A stretch of DNA of 64,000 nt from positions 29,504,995 through 29,568,994 of the forward strand of contig CM055096.1 in assembly GCA_029204225.1 (NCBI GenBank), in the 5' to 3' direction. Positions 1 to 12,610 of the stretch are shown here, piece by piece. Both the position numbers and the translations under genes were made by a program. How positions within the stretch are numbered: position 1 is the stretch's first letter; every line of letters begins with the position of its first letter. The DNA comes from Diphasiastrum complanatum (lineage: Eukaryota > Streptophyta > Lycopodiopsida > Lycopodiales > Lycopodiaceae). Below the pieces are notes generated by a model, which was not told the DNA's origin, ran no database searches, and saw only the letters and a program-made list of their open reading frames with translations.

Positions 1-176
1 CTCAATCTACAATTAGCATAAATGTAGATGGGATAGCCAAATCAAGCAACCCCCTATCATGTTTGCCACATGGCAAACATTACAATAAGCTCTTTGCAAA
101 TGTATGTTTGTATGGTTGCATAAAGCAACCGTAGCACTTCCCCTTGCACTAGAAGTCACTTTCGGTGGTGCCAAAA

Positions 177-183
<7 letters not shown>

Positions 184-235
<52 letters not shown>
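184..235. repeat. (GA)n microsatellite
   Basis: A pure GA dinucleotide tract of about 26 units. It follows an A-rich run and is the first of more than a dozen GA/CT tracts in the window. Confidence 0.98.
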
Positions 236-239
<4 letters not shown>

Positions 240-2460
240 GTCCTCTCTCTTAGACCCTCTCTCGTTCAACTAATATAGCATAAAATTGTTTGGGGAAGCC
301 CAAATCTCCTTTTCAACTATGTAACACATCGCTAGCTTTCAAGTAGTCAACATGCAACATTAACTAATGCATCCCCACAAATGTAGGTCTATCGACAATT
401 TTGCTACATCATGTAGCCTACAATTTTGCTACTAATGCCCTATGATTAACATATCATAAAAGAGCAAAGTAGTCTTGAACTTTTGTCTCTCACATATGGC
501 ACATGCTGTTATTTTTGGCACAAAAAGACTATCCTTTTGCTATATATACAAAACGTATGTATGATTTTGTTATATTTAAAAAATAAATCTGCATAACATC
601 ACATAACAATAGTTACGCAATCAATCAAAATGCATTAGTTACTTGTCTCAACGGCTGCAACCAAGATGATACTTAAAGTATGTATAGTATTACCACTTTT
701 CTTATCAAAGATGTAGTTTTTCCACCTAATATAGTCACAATTTATGATATTTACTTGCAATTGCACACAATTTATGACAAATTCAAAATTTTTATTGTGT
801 ATAAAACAATAAAAACATTTCTATCTTGGACCCACTTGGTGACATGCATGGAAAATCATGCTCGAAATAGGCCAGTGGCAAGTTTATGAAGATGACCATC
901 ACAATTTAAGGCATTCCCTTCTATCTCAAATTTGTTAACATGGCACTACACAAAGAACTTTGAGTATATCCCATTTTGCTTGGTTGACCTTGGCTTCGTG
1001 TTGATCGAGTCATGCACAATTGGGCCATTAGTATACTCATTATCCATTACCAATATCAATTTGTTCTTGTCCAAAGTCACCGTCCCATACTTAAGGCGTC
1101 AATTCTTTGGAAAGCGTAGAAAATCTTGCCAATGAAAAATGGGAAGACATGGGAAAACATGTTCATTTGCAAAACATCTTTCCAATGGAATGTAACTTTT
1201 AGAAGCTACATAGCTCACCAGCTTGTCTTTTGTGATTTTTATATATAGGTCGAGATTTTAGAATGCTTTTACCAACTCTTGAGAAACAACCTATGTGGCC
1301 TTTAAGTGGTTTCTCTTTAATCGAAAAAGTATCTATTCTCAAGATGAGGATGCCTGCTTGTCAGGAGCCTTTCAACTTGCTTGAGAAGCACTATTGACCT
1401 TGAATTTGAGCACTAAAGTAGAACCAAACACCATTCACTATTACACAAAGTTGGATTTGTGACACGAATAGCAACAATTCTATAGCAACAAAAGTTTTTA
1501 CATCATTGTCGATATAAACATCTATAGTGGTCATTTTGAGTGTTGCTAATGAAGTGTCAATAGGTGGCCATTATAGCAACATTTAGACCATTTTTTGCAA
1601 CAATTGAATGATGCTCGTGGACACTTTCATGCATCGCTACAAAATTCACTTAAATGCCACCTCCCGCACTCCTTAGCATTCAAATATTCATCACTCAATG
1701 ACGTTAATAGCAAAATTGGTGTTATGTGTTTTTGTTGTTGTGTGTACTTGAAAGTCAATTACAAGCATCATTGTAAAATTTTGCAAATTTGATAGTTTAA
1801 CATAATGTCACTGAGTGACATGAATTGTTTTGTTGCTAAAATGTCATTAGCAGGAGCATTATTGAGGAACTAGAATTAAAAGGTGTCTACAAAGTATCAC
1901 TAAGCTTGAATACAAAAGTATCATTGAGCAATGCTGAGTCTGGGTAGTTATATTGGGCTGGAGGGTGTTCATTTGCACCTTCGGCCCATTAAATTATATT
2001 GGTGCTTTGTGTGTGCTTGTGTGTGTGTGTTACATATATTAAAAGTCAAATATCAACAAAAACCACCCGAGCAGCAAGCCCAAGCAAAAACAAAGAGCCA
2101 CAAAAAAAGTAGTAAGATGAAAAAGGAACAATCAAAGGTTCCTAAGAAAAGATCATATAAGAAAAAGTCCAACAATACATAGTCGGAAACACCGACTAGA
2201 GAAGATAAGTAAAAAAGCTACGAGGTCCCAATAAAAAATCTTAAACAACTCGGGCGAGGTTTTAAATTACCGTAACTATAAATGTTAGCCGAGACTTATA
2301 ATAGCTGGTATAACTTGTAACCAATTAAAATCCTAGCTTTCTCTTTCTTTGACTATTTGTGCCATCACTTTTATTGTAGTCATGTCGTCTTCTTCTCCTT
2401 GCAGAGATTAGTTGTCATAATTGACAATATGTAGTCTATGAAAAACAAAATTGCATTAAC
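236..2460. other. Unassigned AT-rich stretch
   Basis: I see no convincing gene. Near 1434 a CACTA start is followed by repeated short motifs of the tagcaac/gttgcta type (1469, 1482, 1541, 1573, 1833). That arrangement is typical of the subterminal region of CACTA transposons. No matching right end was found, so this is only a suggestion. Open frames here are short and resemble nothing I know. Confidence 0.4.
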
Positions 2461-2509
<49 letters not shown>

Positions 2510-2610
2510 CGCGCGCACGCACGTGCGTGTGTGCATGCGTGTGCATGTATGTATGTATGTAGATACACGCACACACACACGCACAGATATATATATATAT
2601 ATATATACAC
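2461..2610. repeat. Compound GT/GC/CA/AT microsatellite
   Basis: (GT)n at 2462-2500 passes into (GC)n at 2501-2516, then mixed GT/CA and TATG repeats, ending in (AT)n near 2586-2608. Alternating purine-pyrimidine DNA of this kind can adopt Z-form. Open frames across it are repeat artefacts. Confidence 0.97.
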
Positions 2611-2688
2611 TAGTAAAGAGTGCCCGTCGTTGACGGGCAATGGAGGCCGATCTAGGTGGCGGCCGATGATTTGGATGATGTTCAATGT

Positions 2689-2767
2689 CGCACATCTTGC
2701 ATCTCGAATATCTAACATATCTCGTTCATAGTAGCAGTCAAAATTTAACCATGTTTAACAATAGCAG
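2689..2767 (+). repeat. Left direct repeat flanking the minisatellite
   Basis: About 79 bp that recur in the same orientation at 3827-3913 with few changes and a short insertion. The pair brackets the 18-bp minisatellite, so the whole block may be one mobile or duplicated unit. Confidence 0.85.
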
Positions 2768-2940
2768 AGGGACTATTTTAATAAAAAGGTTGACGGGGGC
2801 AACAGGTGATCCGTGTTTGCAAATGTTTGTTAACGGGCGGCCCACATGAATATGTTGTTCATGCATGTGTGTTTTGTTGGGACTCGATGCTCAGCCTCAA
2901 TAATGAGCATCTTTCTTTGCCAAGCTCAACGTTGGGTCGA

Positions 2941-3742
2941 AAAAGTTTGATCCTTCAAACAAATTTAATCCTTTGGAAAAATTCGAGTCATTGGAAAAAT
3001 TCGATCCTTTGGAAAAATTCGATCCTATGGAAAAATTTGAGTCTTTAGAAAAATTCGAATCTATAAAAAAAATTTGAGTCATTGGAAAATTTCAATTTTA
3101 AAAAAAAATTTGAATCATTGGAAAAATTCGAGTCATTGAAAAATTTGATCCTTTGGAAAAATTAGAGTTGTCGAAAAAATTCTCGTCTATCCAAAAAAAA
3201 TTCTCGTCTTTCGAAAAATTCGAGTAATCGAAAAATTCGATCCTTTGGAAAAATTCGAGACATTAAAAAATTCGAGTCTTTGGAAATATTCGATCATTTG
3301 AAAAAATTCGAGTCTTGAAAAAATTTGAGTTTTTGAGAAAATTCGATCCTTCGAAAAAAAACGATCATTTTAAAAGATTCGAGTCTTTTGAAAAGAATTC
3401 GATCCTTTGAAAGAGTCCTTGAAAAAATTCAAGTCTTTGGAAAAATTCGATCCTTTCGAGTCTTTCAAAAAAATTGATCCTTTTGAGTCTTTGGAAAAAT
3501 TTGAGTCATTTGAAAAATTTGAGTCTTCGGAAAAATTTGACGTATTGGAAAAATTTGATCCATTGGAAAAATCGAGTCTTTCAAAAACAAATCGAGTCTT
3601 TTGAAAAAAATCGATCCTTTGGAAAAAAAATCGAGCCTTTGGAAAAAATCGAGTCTTTTGAAAAATTCGAGTCTTCGGAAAATTTCGATCCTTTGGAAAA
3701 ATTTGAGTCTTTGAAAAAATTCGAGTCTTCTAAAAAATTCTG
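2941..3742 (+). repeat. 18-bp minisatellite with two unit types
   Basis: Roughly forty imperfect copies of an 18-bp unit whose core is tttggaaaaattcga. Units end in one of two variants, gatcc or gagtc, mixed irregularly. Because 18 is a multiple of three, the + strand stays open over long parts and would read as a Lys-Phe-Glu/Asp repeat. Frame changes and the lack of any gene signal argue against coding. Confidence 0.92.
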
Positions 3743-3826
3743 AGTTGACTATACAAAGGGTCGAAAATATACAAAGGGTCGGATTTTACTCTGGGTCGGA
3801 AAATATACAAAGGTTCAAAAACATCT

Positions 3827-3913
3827 CGCATATCTTGCATCTCGAATATTAAACATATCTCACATATCTCCGCCATAGTAGAAGTCAAAATTTAACCATG
3901 TTCAACAATAGCA
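3827..3913 (+). repeat. Right direct repeat flanking the minisatellite
   Basis: Second copy of the 2689-2767 sequence, slightly longer. It matches through the shared tract caaaatttaaccatgtt and ends at an aacaatagca motif. Confidence 0.85.
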
Positions 3914-4101
3914 CAAAAACCTCCACAAAAAATGCAACAAGAATAACAGTCTCACAAATAGTATAAGCATCAAATGCACTCCATAGATTGATCTTGGAGA
4001 TGACACTAATCAATCAAATAGTTTATGGAGTTGCACCTCAACCTCTTATATCATGACATCAAACCTGCAAGTTATTCTCTACGCCATACATACTCGCATC
4101 A

Positions 4102-4512
4102 TCAAGAACTAAGAGTAAGTGCGGATGCACAGCTACTGAGAAGCTGCTCCACCCACCTAGACCCCTTGGGTGGTTGCGGTCCTGCTGTGGTCTGGGATAC
4201 TTTGGATCTTTTGTTCGAAAAAAGAGGGAAAAAAATTTGTGAATCTATTTGTGTTGAGCTAATCAGGGCCAAGTGATCATTCCACATGTTTGTGGTCACA
4301 TCGTAAGTCACCACCTTGGTTGGGCTCCTTGCCAGGCAATACAGAACTCCCTTACAAAATGGACCCGAAATGTTGAAGTCGACACAAGATGGGAGGTCCA
4401 TTTTGGTAATTTTCCAAATGTTTGAAGCAGAATCGTAAACATCAAGTGTTCTATAGTAACCTCTGGTGGAAATGAAAAAGGTCTTCATAGATATGGATTG
4501 CGAGTTTTCCAT
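4102..4512 (-). pseudogene. F-box/kelch-repeat protein fragment (C-terminal kelch part)
   Basis: A 136-codon minus-strand frame contains kelch-like text: a yDvYDSaSniW blade, then a GvLYCLARsP turn followed by vvtYDVtTnmW. In plant F-box/kelch proteins these blades form a propeller that recruits substrates to an SCF ubiquitin ligase. No F-box and no complete propeller are present. The frame begins at a sequence that recurs inverted 1.1 kb away. A related fragment lies at 5615-5857 on the same strand and could be the upstream part of the same broken gene. The last 30 or so residues do not look like kelch. I read this as a relic. Confidence 0.6.
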
Positions 4513-5614
4513 CTTGTTACCTCTGAAGCCCTTCTAATACTTATCTAATACTTAATGGGCTCCTAAGTTTAAACTTAAAATAAGAATGCAAGAAACCCAA
4601 AGTTCATTTTGCTAAGGATGATGCAACTAATAAGCGAAGTCACATTGAAATCAAATGGAAAAAATCTCAAAGCTTTTTACACATGATTTGATACAACTTT
4701 TCAATGACACTTGATGGAGTGAGCTTGGCCTGCACTGGAAGCAAGCACAGTGAGAGTAGCTTGGCCTTGACTGGAATGCTGCCCAGCACACAATTTTTCC
4801 AAGACATGGAACTGCGTCTAGTTTATAGTTTATTTTTTCTGGACACTGTTGCAGTAGCTTAACCCTTATACACTTATGGATGGCAATAATTATCTGATTC
4901 TATTATCTGACTTTAGTCGGCTTGTGAATCGTGATCAGCTCTTGCTGATGAAGTAGATCATTGATTAGGCGAATTTCAGTTTCTTTCGAACAAGAAATTT
5001 GAGGAATGAGAGCATTTCTTTTTTCATAGGAAAATATTGGCTCACCTAAGCTTTTTTGTAAAGTCTGATGATCTGATGTAAAGCTTCATCATAATTAGTT
5101 AACCATTTCCTTTCATCTACCTTTGATGATTGTGACACCCAATACATGTGGATCTATGTGCGAATACCTTAATCACTGATCGACATACTTTTCTGAAATT
5201 GAATGTTTTGATCGTGCTTTTCCAGTCTTATTTCTGCACTCAAGTCTCGATGCTTATTACATCATGGGGCAGTTGTGTGGGTTATCCTTGCTGAACCTGT
5301 AAGTTAGCTCGTTGGACGGATACCAGCGCACTGGTCCTAAATCTGGATATGTATCAACATTGGAGTCTTTGGTGGCATTTGCGACTGGCTCTTCTGGGGG
5401 CTCCTGTCTTTTGTGCCTTCTTCAGCACTTTCTTTGGATCAAGCTTATCCGTAACAGTGATCGTCACTGATTCGTCAGCTCCTCCTCTGTTTGGATATCG
5501 TAACAGATTGTTTCCAATCCTACAACATAGATAGAAAGTGAAAAATCTTCTGATTCAAAACACAAAATTTTCTAAAATGCATACAGAGCTTCAAAACAAA
5601 TTATGGGGAGAAAC

Positions 5615-5857
5615 TCAAGCACCAATCATGCAAACTCGTGATCCATATCTATGAAGACCTTTTTCATTTTGCGCAGAGCTTGAATGTAGTTGGATCCATA
5701 ACCAGAGCTTGAAAACGCTCTCATAAGTCCTCAGCATCATCGGTGTCAATTGAAAAGAATGGGCTTGCCAGATCCAAAGTACAATAGACCCTCTCAAATT
5801 GCACCGCTTGACAGTGGCAAAGCAAATCATGCCTCTAGCCAATGCAACCAAGATCAC
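5615..5857 (-). pseudogene. F-box/kelch-type fragment (upstream part)
   Basis: An 80-codon minus-strand frame with an ARGMICF stretch, a GSIVLW strand and a leucine-rich segment ending LTPMM. This resembles the segment between the F-box and the first kelch blade in plant F-box/kelch proteins, where a 'licF...NPlt..lpPM' pattern is common. It lies upstream of the 4102-4512 fragment in the same orientation, so the two may be parts of one gene. Its 3' part overlaps a 29-bp sequence (5641-5669) that is an exact inverted copy of 4470-4498. Family assignment is tentative. Confidence 0.4.
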
Positions 5858-5869
5858 TCCTCCAAGAGA

Positions 5870-7173
5870 GAGAGACTCCCCTTCACTTATCTATGCCGCT
5901 CCTCCTCCTCCGAGAGAAATGATTAATAAGAGTGTGTGTGGTTGTGGTTAAAGTGGAGTTTGAATTTGCCACTAGAGAGAAAGAGAGAAATGATTAGTAA
6001 GAGTGTGTGGTTAAGGTTTAATTTGAATTTTGGTGGGCCCATTAGATGCATGCATGGGGAGGAGGGCCATGCATCCTCCTCCCCATACATGCATCCTCTT
6101 CTTTTTCAATTTTTAGTTCACAAAATGTGTATGCATGGCTGAGGGGAGGAGGATGCATGGGTCCCTCACCCATGCATACAAAAGTGTACATAAGTTTAAA
6201 TATATATATAGATTGTTGGGGTTGAATGAAATGAATGTATGGAATGAGCCGAGATGGAATGACTCAACGGATCCCTCGATGTGTGCACTACGTCTACCAG
6301 GATAAGTTCCATAGGTGAACACAAGGATCTGGATGCACCTTGTGGAAGCGTAATCCATTTAGAACTAGAGCTTATGATCAACACAAATTATCTATCATAG
6401 AAACGTTTTAATCTACAAATAACATTATCTGCATAGCATCAATCGATCAAAACAGAATGAAAATGCGAGTCCTATATTCTATCTCTGATCTGATGTCTAT
6501 ATACAATTTTACATTGGCAGATGCAAGTACAAGAAGCCGGTGTCCGACGCAAATTGTGGCAAGAAGAGTGTGTTGGACCTTTATGTGCCTCCCTAAGTGG
6601 TTGGATGTAGAGGGCAAAGAAGGAGTTTTTGAATCTCCAACCGGGTGAGTAGTTGTGTGCAGTATCGAGTTTCGATCCAATGGGGAGAGGGTAAACGACG
6701 AAATAGGAATGGGGATCTAAGCCTACTAAGGGTGTCAAGCTTAGTGTAAGATCTAGAAGTGGAATGGCTTAGATCTTGGGGTGGGATTCTTCATCCTATC
6801 TTCTTCTTTTTTATGCTTTCTTGATCTTTCTTTTCTCTTTTTGGTTTCTTGGTTGCTTTTGGATTATCTATGCATCCTTGGCTCTAGATATTCTCCTCAA
6901 GAAGTTGATCTTCTCAAGGGAGGTGAACAATAAGGGAAATCTACCTATGGATCTTAATGATCACTCCAAAATGTGAATATAACACTTATTTTCTTGTGTG
7001 TAGATTTTATGGATTAGTTTAGAAACTAGATGGATTGATGCTTGTGCTAAGGATCATTTGTGATTGTGATAGCATGATTAACAAAAAAAAAACAAGCATT
7101 CGTCATCCACAAGTATCACACACATTCAAAAGAGGAGGACCTCAAGCAAGCAAATGATAGGAAGGAGGAGATG
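5870..7173. other. Unassigned stretch with hairpins
   Basis: No gene seen. Two GA-rich hairpins around CATGCATG motifs lie at 6045-6095 and 6153-6177. The rest is ordinary AT-rich sequence. Confidence 0.5.
6045..6095. repeat. Perfect-but-one inverted repeat (21-bp arms)
   Basis: The left arm (6045-6065) and right arm (6075-6095) pair at 20 of 21 positions around a 9-base loop. The arms hold ggggaggagg and CATGCATG (RY-type) motifs. The same purine block recurs at 6143-6152, beside a second hairpin with 10-bp arms (6153-6162 and 6168-6177). Confidence 0.85.
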
Positions 7174-7179
7174 CTCTCT

Positions 7180-7224
<45 letters not shown>
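7174..7224. repeat. (CT)n microsatellite
   Basis: A CT tract with one early interruption, about 51 bp. Confidence 0.97.
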
Positions 7225-8513
<1,289 letters not shown>

Positions 8514-8517
8514 CCCC

Positions 8518-9194
8518 TATGCTTATACATGGTTCTCTTTGGGTCATCTATCCATTGGTGCACTATATTGGTGATATCTTGCAATTTTGTGTGTAGAATG
8601 CTCATTAAATGCTATTTTCATATTTACACATGTGAAATAAAGTAGCTTACTGTGTTTGTACGGACATCATTTTCATTTCATGATTTGATTGATGTTTGAT
8701 CAAGATGTATTAGAGTTTGCATCTCATTGATAGTGTAGATGTTGATTTTCTACATTGGCAAGGTTGATGCTTTGCTTGTCTTTCTAACCAAAGATCAAGG
8801 GGATGTTTTGGATCTTGATTATCTGAAACTCTTCACAATAAGTTTAACAAATATATCTATAGTCATATTGACAGTTGCATAGTCAATCAATTAAAAAAAA
8901 ATTCATGGACTTTTTCCCTAACAAAATATGCTTTGTTCTAGAATGATACCTAGGATCAAAGACAAATTTATACAACTGATTGTATTGTTACAAAACAGGA
9001 TAGTAGAAAATAACTGAATAAAATCTATGTCAAATAAAAGAAGTCGGAGGTAACAGGTCCTTACTTGATTGATAGTGAAAGTAGAATAAAAGGAGCAGAG
9101 ACTCACTCACCACCCAACCACGAATGCCCAACAACCTATTAAATTTGATGCTCCCATGTTATATGCAAATATATAGAAAATACAAGTGATCTCA
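8518..9194. other. Unassigned stretch
   Basis: No feature recognised between the TC tract and the CACTA transposase relic. Confidence 0.5.
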
Positions 9195-9780
9195 TTTACT
9201 AGTCACTTAAACAATCACCCAATCTCGGGTAGTCATGCTTGTCCACATTAGAATTGCATGTAGCGGAAATTTGTTGAAATGTAGCCCCTTCCACAGAAAT
9301 TTGTATTCTTCAATTAATGGTCCAAGGTATACATCCATAGTTTTTGCTTTATAAAATTGCTAACATGAGATGCCTCTATTTTATGCTTAGCCAAGGTGGA
9401 ATGTTAGAGTAGACCAAGACCATCGTCCAAGTAGACCACATGCTTGCCATTTTATCAGAGGGGTTCACCCCATTTGTTGCAAGTTCACATCTTATATTTC
9501 TTGATTCAGTTGCAAAACTTGGGTACTGTGATTCCATGTAGTAGGAAAATCTGAGGGTACTCTCGTGATCCCATTTGAAAAACAATGACTTAACATGCCA
9601 ATTTATCTGCAAGGGACTCGCCATAAGACAATCATTACAATCATAAAGATTGCAATACTTGGCGTGGCATATTGGTCCTTCCATCTCAATTATATCGAGT
9701 GCCACACATAGGAAAATTTTTTTGTCCCCGACCATGATAGAAGGTGCAACCCTTTGGACAAGCATGATTTAATGTGTAGC
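9195..9780 (-). pseudogene. CACTA (En/Spm) TNP2-type transposase fragment
   Basis: Read on the minus strand, a 129-codon frame contains an ESQYPSFATESRNIRCELAT segment, then GVNPSDKMASMWSTW and a SNIPPWLSIK end. This is the conserved TNP2 pattern of a YP-FA-D-RN-R-GLA-DG-NPF block, a serine/tyrosine-rich stretch, then N-PPW-C-K. Past a frameshift the family resumes with DVYLGPLIEEYKFLWKGL and a TRDW tail in place of the usual DFPAYG region. The DDE catalytic core is incomplete. The element moves DNA by cut and paste when intact, and this copy is clearly dead. Its terminal repeats were not found, though a CACTA-like end lies at about 1434. Confidence 0.8.
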
Positions 9781-11351
9781 TGATGCTCATTGCCCTCGAT
9801 ATCTTGCATGCCTCGACTCTTGTCTCTAACATATGTTTCCTTTTGGGAGTAGTTTTCACAATAACTTGTATAGAACCAAATGAATTATATGAAATTCAAC
9901 TACCTATCCAATTGAAACTTTTGATTAAGACACCACACTTAATAAAATAAAACAAGACCCAGATTTTTTTTAAACCCAAATAAAGATGTAACACTTGCAT
10001 TACTCCATTTACATTTTATTTGGAGGTTTAGTGGTAGCAACAGAGTGGCCAAATGAGATGTCTTTGCTCTAGGTTATAATGAATGTGTGTGATATATCTC
10101 TTTAGTTTCTTTTCATTGATACTCACAAAAAACACAATGCCATGTTTAATGCATTCTTCCATGTCATGATACTCATAGACATCATTTATGATTTGTTGCT
10201 GACTTCAATTTCATCTTGTATAAAAATGTTTTTTAGCTCTTGAACTTCATTAAGAAGAAGAAGAGCTAGGTCGAAGCCAATTTGTGTTGTGACATTGTTG
10301 TTCATCTATTTTCATCATGGCTCTTAATCTCATCCTTGATGACAAGATAGTTGATTTTTGTGTGGCTTGTTGTATCCCAATTTTTTTTGGGGTATGGAGT
10401 GGCTGCTATTATTGTCACTGAAACTAGACAATGATTCATAGTCTTTCAAACATGGAGAAAAAATACTTATTGAATTGTCACATGTGAACAATGGAACCTA
10501 AATTAAAATTTTCAAATCGAACATCAAACTTAAAGCCTTCTTCCAAGTGTGCAAAATAGTCAAGCGTTTTCCTTATTTCCAACATGACATTAACTCGATA
10601 TTAAACATAATGTAACCATAATTGATTCTTGCCCTACATGCATCAGTTGACAAGAAAAGTTGTTGTCATGAAATAGATAGAATATGTTTTTGGTTTTTGC
10701 AATGTACGTGTTTCGCTCAAAAAAAATTTGGACACATCTTGAAAGAGGACAATTGAATTGATATTTGATGAATAATTCTTCGTCACACTTAACAGATACG
10801 ATTGCATCAATGGAACTAATATTATATGCAATGACATTGAAATGTGTTTCTAAATACCCATTGACGTACAATTCCTTTAGACTTGTGTCTTTGCATTATA
10901 TTTGGCTCTTCCATTGTATTAAACAATCTGTGTTGTTACCCTGATTAATAAAACTGTGATCGATCCATCAACTTTTATAGATATAAATTGCTGATTGCAT
11001 AGGACTGCTCCATACAAAATAGCTGATGTCGATAGTGCAAATTGGATGTATGTTGAGGGACAACGCTAGATGTATTGTTGTCCAAAGTAAAAAATTTCAA
11101 ATCTGAACAAATTCTTATTCAAATTTGGCAAATGGAATTCAACTTAATTGGAGAATGGTCTATAGATATACACATCACAATCAAATCTTGATTTTGTTGC
11201 TTTGGAATCTATTCTAGATTTTCCTGTAAGGATGTAGTATTCATAGTTGGCCATGAATATGTTCAAAACATTAGTCCAAGAATATATACATATAAGATCG
11301 CTATGGAACAATAAAATATCTTCATTGCTCATGGTATCACTACTGAACACC
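9781..11351. other. Unassigned, probably transposon-derived
   Basis: This lies upstream (minus sense) of the CACTA transposase fragment and may belong to that element. The short frames show no recognisable domain. Confidence 0.4.
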
Positions 11352-11801
11352 TCATGATTCATAGGTCAGATCCTCAAAATACCCATCTAATTTCAAATCA
11401 TGTAATGTCAATGCCAAATAGGTTTCATTCTGAAGAATTGATGAATGTCTTGATTCACTTTCTTTAAGATGAAAAACCTCATTGATTTGATGGCCCATAG
11501 TTGCTTGTCCATTGATCAAGCTAAAGTGCTGATGTAGGCCTTGTTCTGAATTTTGATGTTCCGAGGTCATCAATTGATCTTCACCTGAAGTGTCATGCTG
11601 AAAAATTGATTGTTGCTTGTGATCACCACAGAGAATTGCAACTTGATTATCATTTGAATGACACCCACAGTTCCCATGAACATAGTTCTCATCTTCGAAT
11701 GAAGAACCATGGTCTTCTGTATCTTGATTAAAACTTTCATCATCTTCAACTATTTCTTGATGTTGATTTTTGACTTTGCCTGAAAGTAGTTTGGATGACA
11801 A
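11352..11801 (-). CDS. Hypothetical 149-codon open frame
   Basis: An uninterrupted minus-strand frame starting at ATG. Its product would be hydrophilic and rich in Ser, Glu, Gln, His and Asn, with an acidic stretch near residues 18-40 (EDDESFNQDTED) and a CGCH element at about residue 45. No domain, signal peptide or membrane segment is visible. It lies 190 bp from a histone H3-like pseudogene on the opposite strand. It may be one exon of a gene or a transposon accessory frame. The length exceeds chance expectation in AT-rich DNA only modestly. Confidence 0.3.
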   Translation of the reverse strand: MSSKLLSGKVKNQHQEIVEDDESFNQDTEDHGSSFEDENYVHGNCGCHSNDNQVAILCGDHKQQSIFQHDTSGEDQLMTSEHQNSEQGLHQHFSLINGQATMGHQINEVFHLKESESRHSSILQNETYLALTLHDLKLDGYFEDLTYES

Positions 11802-11992
11802 CTTTACCCCTTGTTAAGTCTTATTAATTGTACAGTAGGCCCTTGTTGGTCTGTTGTCCTTATTAAAATACTTTGGAAGGCCTAAAGAGAGAACTGCCCT
11901 ATTCTTAAGGCTAATAGCTCCTTTTGGGCATAACAAACCTAATACTAGATATTCTAATATATGGGTAAGCTTAATTACTGAAAGTACATGAC

Positions 11993-12610
11993 AAAACAAC
12001 TTTCTATCATGTTGTGAGGGAAGCCAAACTTGATATGACCACTCATCTGCCATTCAATGTGAGGTGGAATATCACTACACTGGAAGCCTTCCATATTGTC
12101 TATGAGGACTTCTAGACTAAGCTATTTGAGGACTCGATGTTTTGCTCCATACATGACAAGAGGGTAACTCCGATGCCCAAGGACATGCATCTTGTGATGA
12201 GGTTGCACAACACATACGATCATGTATTCCAGTCTAGATTCTCTAGAAGGCCAGCAGCTTTAAAGAGAGGACCACTTCCATCGAGAACAAAGAGGAAGCA
12301 ATCAAAGCCGAAGAGGACAATGACAAATGTGAGGTACCCTATCCATTCAGTCAATCCTCTTCGGGTTAGTAAGGATGTCGTTCGCACATCATCCACTACA
12401 GCCAAAGACAGCTCCCCAACCACCCCAAATTTTAGTAGTATGAGTCTTGCTTCTGAACAAGCAGGGGATCTCAATGTTGTTGTAGATAAGGTTGTTGTTG
12501 AGGAAGAATCAACTTCTAGTATTGGTAAATTACTTGTTAGATTCCATGTTGAACCTAAAGACTCATTTTTGGATTCAAAAAGGTATATATTTTATTTGAT
12601 GACTATATAG
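11993..12610 (+). pseudogene. Degenerate histone H3-like pseudogene with foreign tail
   Basis: From 11993 the + frame follows the histone-fold half of H3. A KxxF...VRE block stands where H3 has KLPFxRLVRE. Then come ITTLEA for the alpha-2 start, KLFEDSMFCSIHDKRVT for LFED-NLCAIHAKRVT, and MPKDMHLVMRL for MPKDIQLARRI. About four extra codons and one in-frame TAG (12113-12115) interrupt it, so it cannot make H3. The DSM-C wording resembles centromeric H3 while MPKD resembles canonical H3, so the parent is unclear. The frame then runs on for about 130 codons to 12610 with a basic stretch (TKRKQSKPKR) and a Ser/Thr-rich tail that have no histone counterpart. The region upstream does not give the H3 N-tail. 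Confidence 0.6.

Noticed and set aside
1434..2182. A complete CACTA transposon
   Set aside because: Only one CACTA-like end with subterminal motifs was found. No matching right end or target duplication could be seen.
2380..2731. Open frames across the GT/GC/AT compound repeat
   Set aside because: Low-complexity Cys-Val, Thr-His and Tyr-Ile runs created by the dinucleotide repeats.
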